This document shows positions 55,978 through 64,000 of a DNA stretch of 64,000 nucleotides, in pieces. Every line of letters starts with the position of its first letter. Position 1 is the first letter of the stretch. A model generated the notes under the pieces. That model was given only the letters and a program-made list of their open reading frames with translations, was not told where the DNA came from and did no database searches. Source of the stretch: Trichaptum fuscoviolaceum. Taxonomy: Eukaryota > Basidiomycota > Agaricomycetes > Hymenochaetales > Trichaptaceae. The translations under genes and the position numbers were made by a program. The stretch lies in assembly GCA_910574455.1 (NCBI GenBank), contig CAJSYZ010000008.1, positions 3,040,707 to 3,104,706 of the forward strand, in the 5' to 3' direction.

Positions 55978-56433
55978 GATCGTCGTGCGTTACAATATAG
56001 AGTGGTAGCAGGTTTTGAAGAGGTATAGCGGCTAAACAGCTTGAGTGATGGAGGTAGAAGAGAAGAGAAGAAATATCTGTGGTTTCGGGCATGGTTGTCA
56101 GTTGTCAAGTGCACGCGTCGCTGTCACGGTATTACTCAGGCTGTGACAAGCCAGCACGTGCAAATCGCATGATCTGTAACACCGTGACATGTTTGCCAGT
56201 TTTCTTTCACCACCATGAAACAGATTCAAGTTCGCGACATGCACTTTGCCTTCGCCCGCTGACTTTCGTCTGACTATTGTCGTTCTTCCAAGTGTGTCAA
56301 ATTACTCTTGGAAAATTTCCTCCTTCGCTATCATCACGCAGTTCGGTGATCACGGACTTCGACCGACGGGATACGCCTGATATTCAAACATATCCTGGAA
56401 GCTGGCACCACTCCCGACGCATATCAACAACAA
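55978..56433. promoter_or_regulatory. bidirectional intergenic region of FunK1 cassette copy 3
   Basis: 456 bp between starts. Read on the minus strand it repeats the other cassettes: CATGTCACGGTGTTACAGAT, GCACGTGCTGG, TTGTCACAG and CGTGACAGCGACGCGTGCAC. The dyad CACTG-n-CAGTG has been lost by a small deletion (CATGTCACGGTGTTAC). Confidence 0.55.
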
Positions 56434-57695
56434 ATGGGAAATAAATGCAAGGACCTGTTATCTACTAGAAGCACACTTAACGAAAACTCACTTGTGATGC
56501 CCGTATCGCAGAAGAAATCCTTACGATGGGACCATATGTCGTGCGCGCTGTTCGGAAAGGCACAGTTAAACAACAATATCCACAAACAGCTTCTGGAAGA
56601 GGACGATGCAGGTCGTGAGAGCTGTTATCATAAATTATCGGACGCAAGAGCCTTTCTTACAGATACACCTACGGACATTTGTTACTTGACCGCGTCGTCT
56701 TCGACAAGTCATTTATCACCGACAGAGGTCATCCCACCTACGAGAATATTGCAAAGGCTTCTGAACATGTCACGACCCACGGCTCAATACAACTACATTG
56801 AACTGAATAAAGAACTTCACGAAGTTGCATCCCGATTTACTGCCTGTGAGTTATATTATTGCTCATAAAACAGAAAGAACTGACTATTATCACAGCAGAC
56901 GGTGTGTTACTTTATCGAATGAACATTGCTAATTTAGCATACTACGTGAAAGAGGAAAAGAGAGTTTATGCACTGATTGAATTCGATCTATCCTTTGTCG
57001 AGGGAACTGAGCCTTCAGGCGTTTATGCATCTGTCAAAGGAGACATACCTGTTTCTATTCTGAAGCCTCCTCTGGTCTCAGATGTATCTGCAGATTCCAG
57101 TGCGCCTACTTCACTATATAAAGCAGTGAGCACAGGCGAAGAGGATAATAACGCCAATGACCATCAATCTGGAACTATGCCCTTCATGGCTATCGAGACA
57201 CTCGACATAAGACTTTCTCCATATGTACACCACGTGTGCCACGATCTGGAATCCCTTCTGTATGCATCTGTATGGCATGGCGTTGGTTATCGATGGACGA
57301 AGGCGATTTGTCCGTATGCTTTGGAATCTGCAAGGAAGAAGAAACATGATATCCTCAGAGGATGGAGGGTGGGATCTTGGGCTGAGGCAGCCGACAGGAA
57401 GGAGCTCTTCCTGATCAAACGAGACGAAATACTCGACTGCATGAACCACCCAGAGCTTTCCGATATATGCTGGAATCTTGCAGCGCTATTTCTACAAAGG
57501 ATGGAAGCTGTGCGGGCCCGCATCAAAATCAGAAAGGTCGCAGCCAACTCGGCGACAGGACTCAGACATGAGGCCGGGACGCGTCGGTTTTTATCTTTTG
57601 CTCACATGCAGCCGACCTTTCCCACCTTCGCAGATATATGGGGGCTCGAATGGGTGGAATGTCAGAAGAGTTGTTGTGTAGCTAATCCCATGTAA
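56434..57695 (+). CDS. truncated FunK1-like pseudokinase, cassette copy 3, type A (YRM)
   Basis: Exons 56434-56845 and 56899-57695, 402 residues. The first 11 codons of its sisters are present upstream (AGTTPDAYQQQ), but their ATG is missing, so the start moves to MGNKCKDLLSTRS. LRWDHMSCALFGKAQ is kept, then the ATP lobe is absent and LNKELHEVASRFTA precedes the intron. The loop reads YGVLLYRMNIAN: both His and Asp of HRD are replaced. The DFG-equivalent is IEFD. C-lobe: TMPFMAIETLD, DLESLLYASVWHGVGYRW, VECQKSCCVANPM. It is a pseudokinase by sequence. The 3' flank shares the CACACCCTTGAG word with the other type A flanks. Confidence 0.75.
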
Positions 57696-58153
57696 CTTCC
57701 TTAGCCCCAAGAGTCTTCATTTTTGATGGCGTTCACTTACTTCTTAATTTATTGTACTTGCCGTGGACAACAGTGATTACGATAGTTCGCTATACACTGG
57801 AGTACCGTGCATAATGACACTCAGACTTGATAAGTTGTTACTATAGCACACCCTTGAGGGATTCGTCAACTTATCAACTTAATGATTCAAACGCCTTGAG
57901 GGTTTGAGGTCAATGTACATAACCAGATCGAGACCTGACAACCTTCACGATTTCATCATTGCAAACCCTCCTTGTGCAATCATCTATCACAAATGCTGGG
58001 CTGCGTATATCGAGCCTCAGTGTTCGGCATGTTTACTCCTGAGAATTGTAATAAAAAGCCTACAACAGAAACATCAAATGGCCTGAACATTTACAGCATC
58101 CGGCCGTATGACTTCATGAGCTCCTGAATCCTGAGTCAAAGAGTCAACTTCCC
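57696..58153. other. intergenic, no gene seen
   Basis: 3' flanks of convergent genes; GATAAGTTGTTACTATAGCA followed by CACCCTTGAGGGATTCGTCA is related to the flank of the FunK1 copies at 17500 and 26320. No ORF is supported. Confidence 0.4.
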
Positions 58154-59800
58154 TCACAACAGCGTAAACCTGCTCTTCATGCCCATCTCCGCGACAAGCG
58201 TGACCTCGTCTTCGCGCATGCCCAGGCCGAAGGGCGGGGGTGCTAAGAGGAGTGCGTACTCGCCGAGCAGGGAGGTGCGGAAAGGCAGCGTGTCGTCGGT
58301 CTGTTTATGTAGAAGAAGGGTGAATATGAGTTGATGCCCTTTTCTATAGTTTTAATGTGAAGTGAAAGGCGAGAGGAGAGAGGCAGGAGATAGAGAGAGT
58401 TAAGCTTACGCAGATGGCGATGGGGTGGTTGAGCGCGTAGTGGTACCGCATGTGGTGGTCTTTGAGGTCCCGGACGGTTTTGCACCTGTGGTGAGAGATT
58501 AACGCGAGGGAGAGAGGGAGATTGAGGAACATGTAAAAGACATATAATTCTGGGGGTGGGTGGAGGGGGGGTCGGGCAGACTCGCAAACCAGTCGTTAAT
58601 GTTGGTACGATATAACACCAACGACTGGTGTAGGGGGAGGGGAAGAGCATAGAGACGAGGGCGGGTATAGGGATAGGGATGCACGCACAGGAGGTTCGAC
58701 GTCAGACAGATTTCGATAGCGATATTGTGGTCGCGCACGAATTGCTTCGCCTCGGCGTCGAGGAACGTGGCGTGCCCGAGCCGGTCGGGACGGAGGGATA
58801 GCAAGCGCATCGTCTCCTCGGGGGTGTTCCTGTCTGTCTTGAGGTGTGCACAGGACATGGTAGCGAAGGTGGATGAGCAAGACCAAGACGCAGCGGACAC
58901 GGACACGGAGAGGAGATCAGCCGGGAGACGGAAGGATGAACGAAGGGAGGCTGTTATACTTCGGCGATGTGGAGTGTGATCCCGAGCCCTGCGGCTTTGG
59001 CGCGCTGGAAGTGGGACTCGAAAAGGTTCATATCACCGGCCTGCAGAGGGGTTTGGAGGTTAGCTTAGGGCATTGGATTTCGGATGAGCACGATACAGAT
59101 GGACTCAACATACCAGGGGATCGCCGCAGAGATCGACACCGACGACGCGCCGCCCGCTTTTTCGCAGGTCTATGGCGATGTCCACGCATTCGTTGGCCTC
59201 CTCTGGGGACATGCGGCGATCGAGAGACACGATGAGCGCGGCCTCGTCTGCTGCATACCTTTCGACCTCTTCCAGGACGGTCTCGACGTACTGCAGGCGC
59301 GTCATGTGTGCTGTCTTCTTTGGCGTACTCCGGAGCTCGAGATATGCGCACTGTCTCTCCTGCGCTGCTTCCTTCGAGGTTTCGGGCTGTTCTTTCGACT
59401 CGGGCCCGAATCCGGTCCTGCCACTGCCAGTGTTGTTATTGTTGTATTTGCTGACTCCGAGAAAGTCCTGGAGGACCGCACGCGTTGCGTACGCGAGGTT
59501 TTCCGGGGAGGCCGTCAGTGCATAGATTGCGGTGAAGAGGCCGAAGAAGTCGTAGATCTCCTTGAGTTGGACGCCTTGCTGCAGCTTCGCGACGCCCTCT
59601 CTCACAACAGAGTCCGCCGGGTTCGCCTCGGAAGTGGCGTACTTTGCTGCAAGTTCTTGCAGACATGTTAAGGGTATGCACCCGTTGAGATGGGCGTGCA
59701 ACTCGGCCTTTGGGAGAGAGTGGAGGAAGGAGACTTGTGCTGCGGTGAGTGCATTGAGAGCCTCGGCGGGGGGGCCGTAGATCTGCCTCCTGGTAGACAT
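58154..59800 (-). CDS. adenosine deaminase-like protein (ADAL/MAPDA type)
   Basis: Multi-exon gene from MSTRRQIYGPPAE (59800) to GMKSRFTLL (58154). Seen: metal-binding HxH in PKAELHAHLNGCIPL, where the HLNG variant is typical of ADAL rather than classical ADA (HLDG); YDFFGLFTAIYAL; CAYLELRSTPKK; VVGVDLCGDPL; the next exon AGDMNLFESHFQRAKAAGLG with LHIAE (zinc His and catalytic Glu); RLGHATFLDAEA; IAIEICLTSNLLC; HPIAIC and TDDTLPF with the metal Asp. All active-site residues are present. ADAL enzymes deaminate N6-methyl-AMP to IMP in the cytosol, a nucleotide-cleaning step; this assignment is inferred. An unusual Asn-run insert (YNNNNTGSG) lies near residue 120. Confidence 0.85.
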
Positions 59801-60375
59801 TTTTGACAGATTGCGGGTCTTTCAGAGCCTATATTTCAGATGAATATGGTTTGAGAAGAAGACTATGAGCATTCAGTAATTACTGAGTCTCCCGAGATAA
59901 AAGTCGAAGTCCGTGGTGTCTTCCTGAACTTGAACCCGGGAATTTGTTCGGCTGCCACTACTAGGCTTAAGTAGACCGGCCCTCAGGAGCCTCAGGGTGA
60001 GACGCCTGCCCTGAACCTGAACAAGGTTTACTTATCAGCGGCATTTTGTCGGACATGCATCTCCGAGGCTTCAATTGAAGCTTACCTCCCCAAAATTTGA
60101 CCTATAAATGTCGGATTCTTAGATGTGTGAGATGGGAAATGCGAACATAAATGCAAAGCTTTTTTCGCATGTTAATACTTGGGTGGAAATGCACCGAATG
60201 GAACAACACAGTAACATCCATGGGGGATGATGACTGGGCAGATACTTGTGTAGATACAGATCGTTGGAGTTGCAGAGCATCGAGACAGCCATACTGTCTG
60301 AAACCTATGTAGTAATGTAAGTCTATGTCCCCCTCTAAACTATAATTTGTTTTAAATCTGTCGCATGAACCAAGA
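59801..60375. other. intergenic, no gene seen
   Basis: Promoter side of the ADAL gene and 3' flank of the F-box gene. A CCCTCAGGAGCCTCAGGGTGAG quasi-repeat lies at about 59980. Nothing else is supported. Confidence 0.35.
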
Positions 60376-62106
60376 TTATGCGGGATAGGCTATCTTGATC
60401 CACCGCTCTTTTGTGCTTGTACAAATGATTGCGCCGCTCTGGTGATCTAGGTCGTATGTGAACGTGCTACTCCTGGATAGCCACTGGGGCGCGGACGCGA
60501 ACGGCTGACGCTGGGCGACAATGCCGTCGTCTATTGTTGCTAGAACGAGATCATACATTTGCAGTCGCCTGACCAGCTGGTGTCTCGACTGAAGCAACAA
60601 GCGACCAGACAGTGTGATCTGCTTGCGATAAAACAGATACCGCTCGTTGATGGGATAAGGAACGTTGGCGCATGATAGAAGGCGCAAAACTGGTGCTTCG
60701 GTGTCTGATTTACGTGGTGTGAAGGCATAGCGGAAGATGTGTGGCCCCCAGCGCGCAGTATTCCGAACTCCTGCATGAATCGCTATAGTGAGCTGATAAA
60801 ACCTTTCTCGCTCTTTTTTCCAGTGAAACGAGCAGATCGAAGGACGTGCGATGCGCCCTTCGGTCGCGTACCCAGGAGGTAACTCAAAATGGTTGTCTGT
60901 AAATCCGAGCACATCCACGTCAATTCTCGCAGTCGCAGACGATGATCTATGTTCCTCTGGTAGGGTATTGAATAAGTGCCGGATGTCCAGGACTCTCAAT
61001 AAAGGCACCTTTGGATCGTCGTACGTAGAGCAAGAGAAGAAGAGATGGTCCAGAATAATCGTAGGCAAAGGGATCTCGTAGCTCTTCTTAAAGGCATGTT
61101 TAGAATATGAAGGTCTGTGTAAGGGTTCGCAATAACTCACTGCAGGTACCCTCGCGAAGACAGCTCGATCTGACACAAAGTCAGTGATTATAAGCAAGGA
61201 GGATATATCATCGAAGTGAGATAATGAGATTGCTGTAAAGTCTCCTCGTATAGTAGCATTCAGTTCGGTCACATGAGTGAGATTTTCTATTTTTCTTGAG
61301 TATAGTCTGCATATCTCTGGCTCTGACTGTATATTGATATGGAATACCTCCGTTATCCTGTAAGTTATACATAAGATGGGTGAGCTGCTACAGAAGAAAA
61401 GGAAGGGGAGTTCTTACATGACCATTGAGACCATTTGAAAATCTGGAAGGCTGAGGCGAGAGATGACAACAGTGGCAGAGTTGTGCCTTTGAAAATCAAC
61501 ATCGAAGTCCTTAACGGGTATGAGCACGTCGTGCATCAGTTGTAAGTCAGGATATGTCCAGATAGCCTTATGTGTCTTCACATCAACCATCTGAAGGAAG
61601 CCATTGGTCCACAAAACAAAGAGATGTCGTCCTCCCGGGACCAGCTTAATCATGGGAGAGAGCATGCGTAAAGAGAGCCCGTCGAAGTCCTCATAGGTGC
61701 AGATCCGTGGCTTTTCCATTGAAGGACGAATAGTAGGCGGGTCATTCAGCTCAACTCGTACGATTTTATCTTCACAGAAAGTACCGTTTCGCCAATTCTC
61801 AAATCCCTGCACAGCTTTGATTACGAACGACCGAAGTTCATCGCTCTTCAGCGTACGAGCATCGACATGCAGGGGTAAATTGGGTGCATGTGCTTGATCA
61901 AGTCGTCGAAGCTGGGTCAGCCAGACTTGTTGAGTAGATAGTATGAGATCTCGAAGGGCACGACATGTCTGTGTGGCATTGAAGGTCAGAAAACTTCATG
62001 TAGTAAGAATGAAAACGACCTGTTCAAGTTTGAGGACTTCCTGAGCTTCGACAAGTGAGAGAATTTGTATCAAAATATCTTCTGGTAGTCCAGAAAGCAG
62101 CACCAT
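60376..62106 (-). CDS. F-box domain protein
   Basis: Start at 62106 (MVLLSGLPEDILIQILSLVE), then QEVLKLEQ and, after a short GTCGTT...CACAG intron, TCRALRDLILSTQQVWLTQL: this is a canonical F-box (LPEDI-LIQILSLV, followed by the C-R-L-x-W-L pattern). The next exon includes FENWRNGTFC, VPGGRHLFVLWTNGFLQMVD and KAIWTYPDL, which look like blades of a beta-propeller; the last exon (60376 to about 61360) has no motif I recognise and ends KERWIKIAYPA. In SCF ubiquitin ligases the F-box binds Skp1 and the C-terminal part binds targets; the target here is unknown. The N-terminal F-box makes the call secure; exon limits in the middle are approximate. Confidence 0.8.
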
Positions 62107-62418
62107 AGCGGTGGTGATGACGGTGATCCTGGGCGAGAAATCTAGACTCAATGTAACTTGGTAAGTCTCGACGCTCGTAACCAGACCATGCTATTTTTTG
62201 GATGTAGTAAGGCTTGCGGAGCACTGAGCGCTGTTGCCAGTGCCAGTGACGTCCAGGGTCCTCCGAGTCACGAGTCAATCAGAACTAGTATCGATACCGT
62301 GACCGTCACGTGCACTGGCAAGCTGTGAGCAACTTGAAAAGCCTGCCCTCAGGTTGCCCTACATCGCTCCTTTTCATCACAGTAGCCTTTCTTATATATT
62401 CCCCATCATAACGCTTCC
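62107..62418. promoter_or_regulatory. divergent promoter of two F-box type genes
   Basis: 312 bp. Contains TTGCCAGTGCCAGTGAC (62234-62250) facing the minus-strand gene, then GTCACGTGCACTGGCA (62304-62320) and ACTTGAA facing the plus-strand gene. The CACGTG, CACTGGCA, ACTTGAA order matches the region before the FunK1 gene at 44547. Confidence 0.5.
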
Positions 62419-63993
62419 ATGGAGTCGTTTCTTAAAAATGTCGATGGATGTACCCTTACTATCAAGGACTTTCACTCAGCGATATCATTCCCTACACCCT
62501 CAGATGCTATCTTTGCCTCAGTGATACTTAAATACGCCAACCTGACGATGGAGCTCTTTGATGATTTGTTCACTATCTTTCATCTCACAGAGTTCCACTC
62601 TGATAGTCTAAAGATGACTCGGACACAGGATATTTTGGGTCACATTGCGGATCAAAGGCGATCACTAGCAACTACTAGAGCCAGAGGAGCGGAGAGAGAC
62701 CAATCGGTTCTACACTCCAGAGGCCGTGTTCCGTTGCTTGTCGTCGATCTCGTTGCAGAACATCTTGACACCGAGAGACTACCATTCCATAGAACAATTC
62801 TGAGCCGAGACCCTGCTAGCGAAGCAGACGACCTACTTCGGGATATGAGTTTAGTTCATCGGTCATGGACGGAAGCTGCGCAGCGTTCTCTCCGAAGGCG
62901 TATTTGCTTTAGAGGGCAATTGGATCTGGGTCTACTACTTCAGAGCCCGCAATTGGGTCCATGGGTTCGCGATCTTAGCATCATATCCTACCTCTTCCCT
63001 CTTGCCATCGCCGAAGGCCATCCGGGCTTTAACTACGGGGACACGCCGAAACTCATAAAAACAATACTGAAAATATGTCCAAACGTTGTAAATCTGCACC
63101 TTCAGGACTTCCAGCCACGGATGGTTAGTGTGGCTTCACCATCCAGATCGCCTGTAAATGGTACTTCTAATGACATCGTGCCCGCACTTGGCGATCTAAA
63201 TTTCCTGGAGAACATTTGGCTTCATCAAGTTTACGATCCGCCCGCTACGAGCCTCCCGGAATTGTGCGCATTGATCCCTCGCCTTCAGTGTCTGAAGAGC
63301 CTAAGCCTTCAAAATTGGACCGAAAGAAACACAGTGGAACTGGAAACTGACCAGCAGTCTTCCACAATAACATCCGTAGATGTGTCGGGTTCTAATGGGC
63401 AGCTGGAGGCTTTGTCACTGATTGGTATAAACGATACAAGCCCTTTGAGTCGGTTGACGAACGCATTACAGGAGCACACGCCAACTGTGTTAGAGTTGTC
63501 CCTCTACGACATGAGGTTTCCGCCTGGCATCGGCCCGGGAACGGGTTTACGAACGAAGGGACATCAACCTTTTGTAGAACCTGTTAAACCTTACATCACG
63601 AAACTCATGCTCTCTGAGTATCTGCCCGAAGATGATGTCACCTCCGTGGTGAAACAGTTCCCATCGTTAAAGGTCTTAGTTCTGTGCATAGCCTACTTTT
63701 CGAGCTTACCACATCCTCCTTTCGTCCTCCCTTCCTCTACTCGTTTTTTGCACGTCCACTTCTGCATGGTGCCTACCGAGGCGCAGGATCCTTTCGCGAT
63801 CGCAATGTTAGAAGCTTCGCCACTCGTCCAAAACTTATCAGTCTCGTACAACAACGTCGGGCCAGAGCATGGTTTTGAGATGACATTTACCGATACGATT
63901 AGATATTGCAAAGACAATAACGTGCAATTTGAACTGAACGAAGTAGAGGGCCAGCCCTCCTTCCTTGATCTACGATTAGACAAATATTTATGA
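62419..63993 (+). CDS. F-box/LRR-like hypothetical protein
   Basis: Intronless, 524 residues. A central VPLLVVDLVAEHLDTERLPF and LLRDMSLVHRSWTEAAQRSL (about residues 103-160) form an F-box-like element as found in many agaric proteins (PxLVVDLVAEHL, then hydrophobic helix and W-x-x-A-x-x-x-L-x-x-x). It is followed by leucine-rich, LRR-like strands: VRDLSIISYLF, VVNLHLQDFQP, LKSLSLQNWTE, LEALSLIGIND, VLELSLYDMRF, LKVLVLCIAYF. This is a plausible substrate-recognition solenoid of an SCF adaptor. No target can be named. Divergent from the F-box gene at 60376-62106. Confidence 0.7.
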   Translation: MESFLKNVDGCTLTIKDFHSAISFPTPSDAIFASVILKYANLTMELFDDLFTIFHLTEFHSDSLKMTRTQDILGHIADQRRSLATTRARGAERDQSVLHSRGRVPLLVVDLVAEHLDTERLPFHRTILSRDPASEADDLLRDMSLVHRSWTEAAQRSLRRRICFRGQLDLGLLLQSPQLGPWVRDLSIISYLFPLAIAEGHPGFNYGDTPKLIKTILKICPNVVNLHLQDFQPRMVSVASPSRSPVNGTSNDIVPALGDLNFLENIWLHQVYDPPATSLPELCALIPRLQCLKSLSLQNWTERNTVELETDQQSSTITSVDVSGSNGQLEALSLIGINDTSPLSRLTNALQEHTPTVLELSLYDMRFPPGIGPGTGLRTKGHQPFVEPVKPYITKLMLSEYLPEDDVTSVVKQFPSLKVLVLCIAYFSSLPHPPFVLPSSTRFLHVHFCMVPTEAQDPFAIAMLEASPLVQNLSVSYNNVGPEHGFEMTFTDTIRYCKDNNVQFELNEVEGQPSFLDLRLDKYL

Positions 63994-64000
63994 TCCGGAT

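Overview
The window is genomic DNA of a filamentous basidiomycete, most likely an Agaricomycete (mushroom-forming class). The genes are split by many 50-65 nt spliceosomal introns (donors mostly GTGCGT/GTAAGT/GTGAGT). Housekeeping genes are of fungal type (UBA4, COX10, DBP2, a Rap/RSR1 GTPase, eIF4B, an RS-domain cyclophilin). F-box genes and, above all, a dense family of FunK1-type kinases (Pkinase_fungal family, strongly expanded in mushroom-forming fungi) complete the picture. No species is claimed.

Layout. 1-652: 3' end of a FunK1 gene. 908-2353: orphan ORF. 2566-4215 (-): UBA4, sharing a promoter with a full-length FunK1 kinase (4482-6890, +). 7330-8739: atypical SDR. 9322-10608: COX10. 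10763-11647 (-): ZNF830-like splicing protein. 12003-27775: FunK1 copies, mostly truncated, mixed with transposons (a non-autonomous hAT-like element at 16903-17431, a Tc1/mariner element at 24298-25634) and decayed coding sequence. 28845-31628 (-): CRIB-domain protein. 34141-36965 (-): DBP2. 37639-38505 (-): RSR1/Rap1-type GTPase. 39543-41018: cyclophilin with an RS tail. 41933-43904 (-): eIF4B. 44547-47479: second full-length FunK1 kinase. 47925-54790: a FunK1 pseudogene split by a TIR element that itself carries a LINE retrotransposon. 54839-57695: two more truncated FunK1 genes. 58154-59800 (-): ADAL-type deaminase. 60376-62106 (-) and 62419-63993 (+): F-box type proteins sharing a divergent promoter.

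The notable system is the FunK1 cluster: twelve copies or remnants in 57 kb. Only two (4482-6890 and 44547-47479) keep a complete N-lobe, HRD and the DFG-equivalent Asp. Six others form three copies of one divergent two-gene cassette: a type A gene (HRD replaced by HRI, HRM or YRM; DFD replaced by EFD) head to head with a type B gene (RRD or HRG). Each pair shares a 409-465 bp intergenic promoter with conserved GTCAC, CACGTG and, in two copies, CACTG-n-CAGTG motifs. The third cassette is inverted relative to the first two. All cassette genes lack the N-lobe but keep one intron at a fixed phase and a conserved cysteine C-terminus (CQKSCCV). They look like duplicated paired pseudokinases rather than random debris, although several carry frameshifts or lost start codons.

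Exon joins were worked out by hand from splice motifs, reading phase and similarity between the copies. No database search was run.
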